36,162 nucleotides of DNA from Streptomyces sp. E2N166. Its GTDB lineage: Bacteria > Actinomycetota > Actinomycetes > Streptomycetales > Streptomycetaceae. Below the pieces are notes generated by a model. That model saw nothing but the letters and a program-made list of their open reading frames with translations, was not told the origin of the DNA and did not search any database. The position numbers and the translations under genes are program-made. Where the stretch lies: the NCBI RefSeq assembly GCF_003671715.1, contig NZ_RAIF01000006.1, positions 851,276 to 887,437 on the forward strand, in the 5' to 3' direction. Positions 16,535-24,747 of the stretch are shown one piece after another; positions within the stretch are counted from its first letter, which is position 1, and every line of letters starts with the position of its first letter.

Positions 16535-18462
16535 GGGCAGCCCTCTCGGCGATCCTGGCGCAGCGAAGCCGCGACATGGGCGAGGGAACGGGGCCCGAGG
16601 AGTGCCTCGCCGGTGAGTCCGGACCACCCGGCTTTTTCCAGCGAGGTCTTGACCTCGGGATAGGCCCCGGCCCGGCCGCCCTGTTCCAGGTACCCGGCGT
16701 CGGCGACAACGGTGTCGCGGCCCAGGGCGCCGGCAACGGCGCGGACCAGCGCGGCGACGGCGTCCGGCTGTTGCGGGAGCGGATCTCCGGCGGAATGACC
16801 TGTGGCGCACGGGGGGCAGCTGGGATGCGCGCACGGGCGCACGTCGATGGTGCGCGGGACCGTCAGACCCGGGCGGTCCAGCGCATGCAGCGCGTGCCGC
16901 CTCAGATCCTCGCCGGTCAGCGTGCCGGAGCGGGCGTGCACGGCGGCGTGCAGCGAGGGGACGTCCTCGGATCTGACGGTCAGGTCGACGGCGCATACCC
17001 CGGGGTGGGAGGCGAGCAGATCGCGGGAGGCGGTGAGATCGGTCCAGGTCCTGCCGTCGACGAGAACCCAGTCGGGGCGGCGGGGCCGGACCGCGGAGCG
17101 GGCGCTGCCGCGAATCGGAGCGGAATCGCCGTCGGCGGCGGCGACGAGCAGTGATTCCACACCTCGCAGCACAGCCGTCATGGTGTCCTTGTCGAGCAGG
17201 TCCGTGTCGCAGGCCAGGTCGAGGGTCGTGGCCCGGCCGTCGGAGCCGGCCGAAACGCCGACGGTCGGCCGGGCCGTGCGCTGAAGGGACCAGCGGGTGC
17301 GCGAGCGAGGGAGCAGACCGGCGGAGGTACGAGACGGCGGACCGACGGGGTGGTGCACGGGGGCGGTCAGGAGGCGGCTGTTGAGCGTGGTCTCCCACTG
17401 CACAAGGGCGCCGCGCTCGACGGCGTGGGCGGCGCGGGACTCCAGGAAGCGCGCGTAGTCGTAGTCGCGGTGGCGGGTCGCCTCCAGGAGACGGGTGAGC
17501 GCGTCGCGAGCGGCCTCCAGCAGCGACGGCTCGTCAGCGGGCCCGGACGGGACGGCCGGAAGCAGGACGTGAACGGTTTCCAGTGCGCATTCGACAAGAG
17601 TGGCCCCGCGTCGCGGCGCGGGTTTGCCCATGAAGACGGACCAGGTGATCGCACCACCGGTGTAGGCGGAGAGCATCATGTGCGTGGCGGCGAGGACGAG
17701 CGCCGTGGGGGTGAGGGCGGCGTCGGCGGACAGACGGGCGAGCGCGTGGTCGATCGCCGGGGATGTCAGGGACAGGACGCGGGCGGCACGCGGCGAGCGG
17801 TCGTCACGGCGGTAGGGGAAGGAGACGTTGGCCACCTCGCTCAGCAGGCGCGACCAGTGGGCCTGGGCCTCGTCGTCAGCGCGTCGTCCGTGCTCGGAGT
17901 GTTCCAGAGCGGTGCGGGCGGACAGCGGCAGCGCCGGTCGCAGACCTGTCTGCGGGTCGACTCCCGTGACGATGTTCAGCAGGACCTGACCGAACTCGTC
18001 CTGGAGCCGGCGCAGCGCCTCCAGGTCCACGATGCAGTGATGAAGGGCGACGAGCACGTACACGGCGGCGCCGGCGTCGGTGAGCACGGCGGCGCGCAAC
18101 GGGGTGGTGCCGTGCCAGTCCTGCAGTTCGTCGCCGAGGGCGACGGACAGGCCGATCACGCCGTCGGGACCGAGCTCGCTCAGCTCCGCCCTGGGAAAGG
18201 GAGCCTGGCTGTCCGGGGGTCGGACATGGTGGGCCCAGTCGCCTCCGGGGAGGGGTGCCAGTGTGGAGCGCAAGGCGTCGTGGCGTGCCACGAGAAGGTG
18301 CAGCGCCTGGTCCACCAGGTGCGGAGCGAGACCGTCCGGCAGCGGCGCGAACAGCGTCACGACGAGGGTGTGGCGTTGCTCCACCGGAAGGTCCACCGCA
18401 TGGTAGACGGCGTGGAAGTGTCCGCGAGGCAGGGGAACGGTGGTGGCCGGGTCAGCCGTCAT
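16531..18462 (-). CDS. NRPS protein: C domain + A-domain lid relic + Ser-less T domain
   Basis: A 643-residue protein. The condensation domain (about 10-430) has HHCIVDL at 141-147: both histidines and the Asp are kept, the final Gly is Leu. After a linker, residues 463-555 resemble only the C-terminal lid of an A domain (LLASHPGV, then SGTLTGEDLRRH, then LTVPRTIDV), with no GK catalytic motif and no N-terminal core before it. Residues 565-640 resemble a T domain, but the site reads LEQGGRAGAYPEV, so the phosphopantetheine serine is missing. The protein thus looks like a C-A-T module with the A core deleted and the carrier inactivated. ATG 18462 was chosen because homology begins there and it overlaps the hydroxylase stop by 11 bp. 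Likely role: condensation using substrates bound on other carriers. Confidence 0.9.
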   Translation of the reverse strand: MTADPATTVPLPRGHFHAVYHAVDLPVEQRHTLVVTLFAPLPDGLAPHLVDQALHLLVARHDALRSTLAPLPGGDWAHHVRPPDSQAPFPRAELSELGPDGVIGLSVALGDELQDWHGTTPLRAAVLTDAGAAVYVLVALHHCIVDLEALRRLQDEFGQVLLNIVTGVDPQTGLRPALPLSARTALEHSEHGRRADDEAQAHWSRLLSEVANVSFPYRRDDRSPRAARVLSLTSPAIDHALARLSADAALTPTALVLAATHMMLSAYTGGAITWSVFMGKPAPRRGATLVECALETVHVLLPAVPSGPADEPSLLEAARDALTRLLEATRHRDYDYARFLESRAAHAVERGALVQWETTLNSRLLTAPVHHPVGPPSRTSAGLLPRSRTRWSLQRTARPTVGVSAGSDGRATTLDLACDTDLLDKDTMTAVLRGVESLLVAAADGDSAPIRGSARSAVRPRRPDWVLVDGRTWTDLTASRDLLASHPGVCAVDLTVRSEDVPSLHAAVHARSGTLTGEDLRRHALHALDRPGLTVPRTIDVRPCAHPSCPPCATGHSAGDPLPQQPDAVAALVRAVAGALGRDTVVADAGYLEQGGRAGAYPEVKTSLEKAGWSGLTGEALLGPRSLAHVAASLRQDRREGCP

Positions 18463-19396
18463 GGTCCGGTCCGTCGGGCTCCTGGTGCACGGTCTGTTCG
18501 TCGTGGAGATCGATGACACGGGTGTCCGCCTGCCGCATGTGGCGGCGGACAAGGGTTTCGACGCGCTCGTCCGGGTGCAGCAGGATCGCGTCACCGGTGT
18601 CCTCGACGCGAGTGATGCCCTGGGCTCGCATGAAGTCACGCACACGCGTGGCCAGGGAGCCCCGGTCCTCGGTGATCAGGCGTTGCACGGCGGGGTCGAG
18701 GTGTGGGTGCCAGACGTCCATGAGCAGCACGACGCGTGGGGCGTCTCCGGTGTGCCACACCTCGTGTTCGAACGAGTCGTCGAAGACCAGGCATGAGCCC
18801 TCACGCCAGTGCAGGGTGCGGTCACCGACCCGCATACGGGGGCCTTGGGGCACGTGCAGGCCGAGATGCACGCGAAGCTTGGCGTTGGAGGCACCGCAGT
18901 GCGGCACTATGTGGGAGCCGGGCTGAAGGCGGGAGAGAGTCACGACGCCGGGTCCGGCGAGCGTGGCCTCGGGGATGGCCTCGATGATCCCGGCGGTGAC
19001 GGGGAAGCGCTCACAGGCGTCGTCGAAGCGCTGGCCGCCTTCGTAGAAGGTGACCTGTTTCCAGTCACCGGTGCCGAGGAGCGGTTCCTCGACAGGGAGG
19101 AAGCCGTTGTCGTCCGCGCTGAGCACACGCTCCAGCTCGGCGCGGATCAGCCGGAAATTCTCCTCCAGGTACGGCACGAACCAGAATTCGGCCGGGTCGT
19201 GCACGGGCACGGGGTCGAGCGACGGCAGGTAGTGCACGGGGCGTTGCAGGGGATCGCGCCAGACACCTTGCTCCACGGCGAGCCGGGCGCAGTCCGCGGC
19301 CGCCTGCGGCTCGCCCTCGGCCAGCAGGACGTCGATCAGGTCGGCGTACCGTCGGCGCACCTGCTCACGGTGATGTGGGCGAGCCGTCCCAGCCAT
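18452..19396 (-). CDS. aspartyl/asparaginyl beta-hydroxylase-type oxygenase
   Basis: A 314-residue non-heme Fe(II)/2-oxoglutarate oxygenase of the AspH (Asp_Arg_Hydrox) family. Core features: HIVPHCGASNAKLRVHLGL with iron ligand His166, the MRVGDRTLHWREGSCLVFDDSFEHEVWH stretch (in two parts: MRVGDRTLHW and SFEHEVWH) with His211, and Arg221 in APRVVLLMDVWHP for 2-oxoglutarate. The region before residue 60 is a short helical extension. ATG 19396 is preferred over ATG 19414 because AGGAG lies 8 nt upstream. It heads the minus-strand NRPS block and faces the valine-type A-PCP gene across a divergent promoter. Family members in NRPS clusters beta-hydroxylate carrier-bound amino acids, so PCP-bound valine (giving 3-hydroxyvaline) or histidine are the prime candidates. 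Confidence 0.92.
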   Translation of the reverse strand: MAGTARPHHREQVRRRYADLIDVLLAEGEPQAAADCARLAVEQGVWRDPLQRPVHYLPSLDPVPVHDPAEFWFVPYLEENFRLIRAELERVLSADDNGFLPVEEPLLGTGDWKQVTFYEGGQRFDDACERFPVTAGIIEAIPEATLAGPGVVTLSRLQPGSHIVPHCGASNAKLRVHLGLHVPQGPRMRVGDRTLHWREGSCLVFDDSFEHEVWHTGDAPRVVLLMDVWHPHLDPAVQRLITEDRGSLATRVRDFMRAQGITRVEDTGDAILLHPDERVETLVRRHMRQADTRVIDLHDEQTVHQEPDGPDHDG

Positions 19397-19677
19397 GTCA
19401 GGTCTCCTGTCCATTGTCCGGGGGGCCCGGGGCGGAGCGCACGACGTGCGGGCGGCGTGACGCTCGGGGTGCCCTGGTGGTCGGTCGGGTCACGCTCCCA
19501 GCGGTTCTGCGCACGAGGTCCCCCGTCCGGCGCAGCGCCAACTCGCCGCACATTAGCAAAGGGTCGATGACGACAGCCAGCCTTGTCGATCACGGCGGTG
19601 GCCCTGAAACGTTCTTGCCACAGGCATGTCGTGGCTGGCAGGCTCGGGCCAAACGGCCCCGTGATCAAGGAGCGTGC
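19397..19677. promoter_or_regulatory. divergent promoter region, hydroxylase operon / A-PCP gene
   Basis: This 281 bp gap separates divergent genes and should drive both the minus-strand block from the hydroxylase gene onward and the plus-strand A-PCP gene. The least GC-rich patch is near 19552-19562 (CACATTAGCA). On the minus strand it reads TGCTAATGT, a plausible extended -10 element, but no matching -35 box is evident. AAGGAG at 19667-19672 is the ribosome binding site of the plus-strand gene. Confidence 0.45.
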
Positions 19678-21453
19678 ATGCCCACGGCCTTCGACGGTGT
19701 CCATGAGGCGGTCGGGCACTGGGCCCGTGTCACTCCCGATGCGGTGGCTGTGAGTTGGCGCGGCGGGCAACTGACGTATCGGGCGTTGGAGCGCCGCGCG
19801 GACCGGTTGGCGCGATCGCTCCGGACAGCGGGGGTGCGTGCCGGTGAAGCGGTCGGCATCCTGCTGGCACGCTCCCCCGACAGCGTGGTCGCACTGCTTG
19901 CGGTGTTGAAGAGTGGTGGCTGTTATGTGGCGTTGGACCCGCGTGCGCCGCTCACCCGGCGACGGGCCGTGCTCGACGCGGCGGGGGCCTCGGTGCTCGT
20001 GACGGACGGCGACGAGGGTCTGGGACGGCGCGTGCTGCGTCCGGCGACGGCGCACTGCCCCGGGTCGTCCGAGCGCACGGAGCGGGCGCCGAGGACGACG
20101 ACGCACCCCGAGGCCGCGGCCTACGTCGCCTTCACCTCCGGAACGAGCGGCGCTCCCAAGGGGATTGTCGTGCCGCACCGTGCGGTGCTGCATCTGGTCG
20201 CCGATCCGGAAGCGGCCGGGGCCCGGCGTGACGACGTGGTGGTGCACGCCTCGTCACCGGCCTTCGACGCCTCCACGTTCGAGGTGTGGGCTCCCCTGGT
20301 CAACGGCGGCCGGCTGGCGTTGCCCGACTCCGAGGAGCGCACGCCCCGGGAGCTGGGGCGGGTCGTCGCCCGGGAGGGTGCGACGCTGCTGTGGCTCACC
20401 GCCGGGCTGTTCCACCGCTTCTCGGATGCCGAGTTGGGGCGTCTGCGGGGACTGCGCAGACTCCTGGCGGGCGGGGACGTGGTCTCGCCGCGGCAGGTGA
20501 ACCGGGCGATCGCAGCGCTGCCGGGCGCCTCGCTGGTCAACGGCTACGGCCCCACGGAGAACACCACCTTCACGTGTCTGCACACGGTGACCGGGCCCGT
20601 GGCAGGTCCCACCGTGCCCATCGGAACGGTCCTGCCGGGCGCCGGAGCGCGGGTTGTCGACGCGGTGCTGGGCCCGCTGCCGGCCGGGCGTACCGGCGAA
20701 CTGCTGGCCTGGGGCCCCGGGGTGGCCCGGGGCTACCTCGGCGATCCCCGGCTGACCGCGGAGCGTTTCGTGCCGGCCCCTGACGCGGTGGGCGGCCGGG
20801 CGTACCGGACGGGGGACGCGGTGCGCGATCGCGGTGACGGTGTGCTGGAGTTCGAGGGACGGATGGACCGGCAGGTCAAGATCCGCGGCTTCCGGGTGGA
20901 ACCGGCCGAGGTGGAGGCCGTCCTGACACGGCTGCCCGGAGTGGGCGAGGCAGCGGTGGTGGCGCCCCGCCGGGACGACGGCGAGCGCGAACTGACCGCG
21001 TTCGTGGTGTACGAGGACCCTTTCAGCGACGGGTCGTTGGCGCTGAGGCAGGAGCTGGCCGAGCGCCTGCCCGACTACACGGTGCCGACCGCGGTGCGGG
21101 TGGTGGACGCCCTGCCGCTGACCGACGGGGGGAAGGTGGACCGGGCGGCACTGGAGGCGTCGCCGCCCCTGCCGCGCCGCGCTGTCGGAACCGCGTACAC
21201 TCCGCCGGCGACCGGGCTGGAGAGGCTTCTGGCGGGGCTGTGGGCGGATCTCTTCGGCTTGGACGAGGTCGGTACGCACGACGACTTCTTCGAACTGGGC
21301 GGCAACTCACTGCTGGGCATGCGGCTGGCCGGAGAGATCCAGGACGTGTTCGGCGTCGAGGTGCCGGCCCGGCGGTTCTACGAGAAGCCCACGGTGGCCG
21401 CGCTTGCGTGGCTGGTGGAGGAGGCCGCGGGACCGGCCGGCGTCCCGAGGTGA
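19678..21453 (+). CDS. free-standing NRPS A-PCP didomain, valine-type pocket
   Basis: A 591-residue didomain. The A domain is complete: VAFTSGTSGAPKGIVVPH, FDASTFEVW, NGYGPTENTTFT, GELLAWGPGVARGY, YRTGDAVR, GRMDRQVKIRGFRVEP and LTDGGKVDR. Reading the ten specificity positions by eye gives D-A-F-W-L-G-G-T-F-K, the pattern associated with valine. The PCP has DDFFELGGNSLLG with Ser544. No C domain precedes it, so the aminoacyl group must be passed on in trans. The ATG at 19678 has AAGGAG 5 nt upstream; the open frame extends further but without homology. It is the only plus-strand gene between two long minus-strand NRPS blocks. With the adjacent AspH-type hydroxylase it fits a 3-hydroxyvaline supply unit. 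Confidence 0.94.
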   Translation: MPTAFDGVHEAVGHWARVTPDAVAVSWRGGQLTYRALERRADRLARSLRTAGVRAGEAVGILLARSPDSVVALLAVLKSGGCYVALDPRAPLTRRRAVLDAAGASVLVTDGDEGLGRRVLRPATAHCPGSSERTERAPRTTTHPEAAAYVAFTSGTSGAPKGIVVPHRAVLHLVADPEAAGARRDDVVVHASSPAFDASTFEVWAPLVNGGRLALPDSEERTPRELGRVVAREGATLLWLTAGLFHRFSDAELGRLRGLRRLLAGGDVVSPRQVNRAIAALPGASLVNGYGPTENTTFTCLHTVTGPVAGPTVPIGTVLPGAGARVVDAVLGPLPAGRTGELLAWGPGVARGYLGDPRLTAERFVPAPDAVGGRAYRTGDAVRDRGDGVLEFEGRMDRQVKIRGFRVEPAEVEAVLTRLPGVGEAAVVAPRRDDGERELTAFVVYEDPFSDGSLALRQELAERLPDYTVPTAVRVVDALPLTDGGKVDRAALEASPPLPRRAVGTAYTPPATGLERLLAGLWADLFGLDEVGTHDDFFELGGNSLLGMRLAGEIQDVFGVEVPARRFYEKPTVAALAWLVEEAAGPAGVPR

Positions 21454-21463
21454 CGTCGGCCGG
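21433..21463. terminator. hairpin at the junction of convergent A-PCP and C-domain genes
   Basis: A 12 bp stem with one G-U wobble (21433-21444 with 21452-21463) and a 7 nt loop overlaps the 3' end of the A-PCP gene and precedes the stop of the convergent C-domain gene at 21472. Position and GC content suit a shared terminator; no T-run is present. Confidence 0.55.
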
Positions 21464-21471
21464 CGGCGGGG

Positions 21472-22821
21472 TCATCGTCCCGGCAGCCGGGACAGCGGCA
21501 CTTGGTCGTCCTCGACGATCCGGGCGAGCACGGCGGAGAACCGCCGCGCCCAGTCGGACGGTGCCGTGCTCGCGTACAACTCCTTGGCCGTGAAGATCTC
21601 CGTCGCGATGGGACCGCTGCCGAAGTCGAAGGTGTCGAAGAACAGGTGGGCCCGCCAATAGGTGGTGACCGGGCCCTGTCCGTGTGCGTCGAAGTCGATC
21701 GCCGCCGCCCGTATCCCGTCCGACAGGGGGAACCCGACGGGCGGGGTGTTGTGCATGGTGAATCCCACTCGTTCCAGCGGATGCGGTCGAGTCCCGTCGT
21801 CGGTACCGCGCAACAGCCATTCGTTGGGCAGCCGCTGGGTGTCCTGACCGTCCAGGACGCGGTCCGCGGTGCGGGCCAGGACCTCGGCGAACGGTGGATC
21901 CCCGGTCAGGTCGGCGAAGACGCGCAGATAGTCGGAGTAGAGGCCGACGGCGTCCTCCATGGCGCGGCTGTGCCGGCGGGCCGTTAGGCTGTAGGTGACC
22001 AGCCGGTCGACGTCGCAGACGCGGGCGAGCATGCTGTGGAAGGCCGCGAGCAACGCGACGAAGACGGTGACGCCGTGCCGTCGGCTCAGTGCCCTTACGG
22101 CGTCGCTGAGTCCGGCCTCCAGGTGGGTGCTCAGCAGCCAGCCCTCGGCCTTCGGGCCCGGGGTGGGAGGGTGGTCGGCGGGCAGTTCCAGTGCGGGCAG
22201 GCGCGCGAGGGCGTCCCGCCAGGGAGCCAGAGCGGCGTCGAGGCGTTCGGAGGTCCAGCGCTCCCGCTCGGCACTGGCCCACTGGGTGGGCTGGAGTGGC
22301 GCGGGGCGCACGGGCAGCGGTTCGCCGGCGGCTGCGTGGCGGTAGTGGGCGGCGATGTCGGCGGCGAGGACCGACAGGGACCACAGGTCGACGGCCACAT
22401 GGTGGGGCGAGACCAGCAAGGCGTGGTGGTCGGCCGCCAGGCGCACCAGGCCCCAGCGAACCGTCGTACCGCCGGCCATGTCGAAGGGGCTGGCCGCATC
22501 GTCGCGCCCGATGCGCACCAGGGCGTCCTCGCGTGCGCGGGCGGGCAGCGAGGTGAGGTCGATCAGAGGCAGGGGCCGGGACCAGGGCGGGTCGACGACC
22601 TGCATTCGGCGGCCGTCGACGAGTGGATAGCGGGTGCGCAGGCTGTGGTGGCGTCGCACCGCCGCGGCGACGGCTTCCCGCAGGGCACACGGCCGCAACG
22701 GCCCGCGCAGGCGCAGCAGGACAGGGCGGTGGTAGGGGGCGGATCCGATGCTGTGGTCGAAGTCCCACTCCCATTCCTGGTTGGCGGTCAGGGGGTGTGC
22801 GTCCAGGTCGTGGGCGTTCAC
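21472..22821 (-). CDS. free-standing NRPS condensation domain
   Basis: A 449-residue single C domain. It opens with HPLTANQEWEWDF (C1-like), has RHHSLRTRYP (C2-like) and the catalytic PHHVAVDLWSL with His140-His141 and Asp145; the last Gly of HHxxxDG is Leu. VTYSLTARRHSRAMEDAVGLYSDYL (here split as VTYSLTARRH and VGLYSDYL) is the C5-like region. GTG 22821 is preferred because GGGGAG lies 7 nt upstream and the domain starts right there; an in-frame GTG at 22902 would overlap the upstream gene by 20 bp. It is the last gene of the long right-hand minus-strand run. Stand-alone C domains (BlmII, BlmXI) are a known feature of the bleomycin family, and this is presumably one of them. Confidence 0.9.
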   Translation of the reverse strand: MNAHDLDAHPLTANQEWEWDFDHSIGSAPYHRPVLLRLRGPLRPCALREAVAAAVRRHHSLRTRYPLVDGRRMQVVDPPWSRPLPLIDLTSLPARAREDALVRIGRDDAASPFDMAGGTTVRWGLVRLAADHHALLVSPHHVAVDLWSLSVLAADIAAHYRHAAAGEPLPVRPAPLQPTQWASAERERWTSERLDAALAPWRDALARLPALELPADHPPTPGPKAEGWLLSTHLEAGLSDAVRALSRRHGVTVFVALLAAFHSMLARVCDVDRLVTYSLTARRHSRAMEDAVGLYSDYLRVFADLTGDPPFAEVLARTADRVLDGQDTQRLPNEWLLRGTDDGTRPHPLERVGFTMHNTPPVGFPLSDGIRAAAIDFDAHGQGPVTTYWRAHLFFDTFDFGSGPIATEIFTAKELYASTAPSDWARRFSAVLARIVEDDQVPLSRLPGR

Positions 22822-22882
22822 CGGGCCGCTCCCCCGCCGGCGGTCCTGCCGTAGGCCACGGCGCTCCGCGCGAAAGTCTCGT

Positions 22883-23428
22883 TCACGCAGGCCCTCCGGC
22901 ACACAGGTCGAGTTCGTCCGGAACGGCGAAGTCGAGGGCGTCGCGGCAGAAGTCGCTCCAGCCGGGGGTGTCCCCGGCGAAAACGGTCCGGTCGCCGGGG
23001 ATCACGGAGGCGGTGACGGTCAGGTCGTCGTGCAGGTACACGACAGCGGAGTCGTCCTCGCCGGTGGTGTCCTGCCAGCCCGGGAAACGCCGAAGCTCCC
23101 CGAGCGGGTACGCCCGGCAGTAGGGCTGCCATGTGCCGCCGTCCCGGAAACGGGCCAGCGCGCGGGCCACGGTGGTGTGCCCCGCGGCGAGGGCGACGTC
23201 GTAGGGTGTGCGCCCGTCGGCCCCGGCACGGGGATCGGCGCCGTGTTCGAGAAGCAGGGCCACCAGTTCCGCGCTTCCCCGGCCGGCCGCCCAGTGCAGC
23301 GGGGTCCAGTCGTGGGTGTCACGCGCGGCGGGCGAGGCGTCCTCGGCCAGGGCGGTGCGGGCACCGGCGGTGTCCGCCGCCTGTACGGCCGCGAACAGAC
23401 GCGCGTCGGGTTCCGGCAGGTGTTCCAA
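22883..23428 (-). CDS. ankyrin-repeat protein
   Basis: A 181-residue protein probably starting at TTG 23428, which has GAGGAG 9 nt upstream; no ATG or GTG fits better. Residues 20-90 form two to three ankyrin repeats, best seen in DWTPLHWAAGRGSAELVALLLEHGADP (two parts: DWTPLHWAAGRGS and LVALLLEHGADP) and GRTPYDVALAAGHTTVARAL. The last 80 residues (WQPYCRAY to LDLCAGGPA) are not a family I recognise. Ankyrin repeats mediate protein contacts, so it may be a scaffold or regulator. It lies 47 bp after the radical SAM gene and just before the lone C domain, clearly inside the operon. I recall ankyrin-like ORFs listed near bleomycin-family clusters but cannot verify that. Confidence 0.8.
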   Translation of the reverse strand: MEHLPEPDARLFAAVQAADTAGARTALAEDASPAARDTHDWTPLHWAAGRGSAELVALLLEHGADPRAGADGRTPYDVALAAGHTTVARALARFRDGGTWQPYCRAYPLGELRRFPGWQDTTGEDDSAVVYLHDDLTVTASVIPGDRTVFAGDTPGWSDFCRDALDFAVPDELDLCAGGPA

Positions 23429-23475
23429 GGTCGTTCGCTCCTCGTCGTCTCTGTGGGTCGCCGGTGGCGGGGCGC

Positions 23476-24747
23476 TCAGGCGCGCTCGGGGGTGAGTCCC
23501 GAGTACATGGTGTATGCGAGATGGGTGATGTAGGCGCGGTGAATGGTGTCCGCCTCCATGCGCAGGGCGGTCGGTGTCTCCGCGAACCGGGCACCGCAGT
23601 CGGTGAGCACGGTGAGCCAGCGCCGGAAGTACGGGGTGTCGCGGACGTCGTGGAAGGACAGTCCCGTCAGCCGGCGGAACCGTTCGAAGACCACGCCCTC
23701 GCGGGTCATCAAGGCCCCGCCGACGGCGGCCGTCAGCCGGGAGGGTTCGTCGAGGGAGAACCGGTGGGCGAAGGTGAACCGGTCGGGGTGGCCGAGATAC
23801 TCGTCGTACTTGCGGTTCTCGTTCCACAGCAGATGGTGGCCGATGATCGACTCGGCGCCGCTGCCGAAGCCGATCTTGTCCCCGGTCAGGTCGTACTTGT
23901 AGTTGCCGTCCCGGTCCTCGTGGGCGGGGTCACGGACCCAGTACCCGTGGCAGTACTCGTGGTACCCCACCGCGCGCAGCCGCTCCATGGAGAACTCGTA
24001 GGCCCGGGTCATGGCGGTTCTGTCGTGCGCCTCGATCTGTCGGCGCGTCAGCTGCATGGCCATCACCGTCTTGGGGGTTGCCCTGTAGGGGTAGACCGAC
24101 ACGTGCGGCGGATCCAGGGCCAGCAGTTGGTCGAAGGTCTCCCCCAGCGCATCGAGCGTCTCACCGGGGAAGCCGGAGATCAGATCCACGTTGAAGTTGT
24201 CGATGCCGCCCGCACGCAGCAGTTCCACGGCCCGCGTCACGTCGTCCGGGCCGTGGGCCCGTCCCGAAACCCGTAGCTGGTACTGGCTCAGCGATTGCAC
24301 ACCGATGCTCATGCGGTCGACCCCGGCCTCGCGCAGCGCCGCCACCCGGTCCTCGGTCAGGTCGTTCGGGGTGGTCTCCACCGACCACTGGCGCAGTGTG
24401 GACAGGTCGAAGGACTCCCGGACTGTTTCCGCCAGGTACGTCAGCTCCCGCGGGGTGAGCCGCGTGGGGGTGCCGCCTCCCCAGTACATGACGTCGGGAC
24501 GGTATCCCAGACCGGTGAGCAGCGGCCCGTACAGCCGGATCTGGGTGCAGAGCGCATCCAGGTAATCGCGGCGTTCCTCCTCGTCGTAACGCAGCCGGCG
24601 TACGGGGATGTCCACGACCCAGTCGCAGAAGTGGCACTTGGACAGGCAGAACGGCACGTGGACGTAGATCGCGAGACGCTTGTCCGGGTCGTCCTTGACG
24701 ACGTCGGCCGCCGCGGAGAGCAGCTCTCCCGGCCCCATCGCGGTCAT
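23476..24747 (-). CDS. HemN/HemW-like radical SAM enzyme
   Basis: A 423-residue radical SAM protein. The cluster motif is VPFCLSKCHFCDW (Cys34, Cys38, Cys41), followed by the SAM-binding MYWGGGTPTRL, SVETTPNDLTEDRV, MSIGVQSLSQYQL and NVDLISGFPGET, all in the order of coproporphyrinogen-oxidase-like proteins; the C-terminal part from about residue 330 is a HemN_C-like region. Family members in natural-product clusters are often class C methyltransferases or cyclopropanases that use two SAM molecules, rather than heme enzymes. ATG 24747 overlaps the upstream stop by one base (TGATG). Bleomycin-type pyrimidoblamic acid carries a methionine-derived ring methyl, so this enzyme is a candidate for that step; true haem function cannot be excluded from sequence alone. 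Confidence 0.9.
   Translation of the reverse strand: MTAMGPGELLSAAADVVKDDPDKRLAIYVHVPFCLSKCHFCDWVVDIPVRRLRYDEEERRDYLDALCTQIRLYGPLLTGLGYRPDVMYWGGGTPTRLTPRELTYLAETVRESFDLSTLRQWSVETTPNDLTEDRVAALREAGVDRMSIGVQSLSQYQLRVSGRAHGPDDVTRAVELLRAGGIDNFNVDLISGFPGETLDALGETFDQLLALDPPHVSVYPYRATPKTVMAMQLTRRQIEAHDRTAMTRAYEFSMERLRAVGYHEYCHGYWVRDPAHEDRDGNYKYDLTGDKIGFGSGAESIIGHHLLWNENRKYDEYLGHPDRFTFAHRFSLDEPSRLTAAVGGALMTREGVVFERFRRLTGLSFHDVRDTPYFRRWLTVLTDCGARFAETPTALRMEADTIHRAYITHLAYTMYSGLTPERA

Noticed and set aside
16535..17398. Upstream extension of the A-core/PCP reading frame to 17398
   Set aside because: The extra 288 codons are Arg/Pro-rich, unlike any NRPS domain, and overlap the coding sequence of the upstream C-domain gene.
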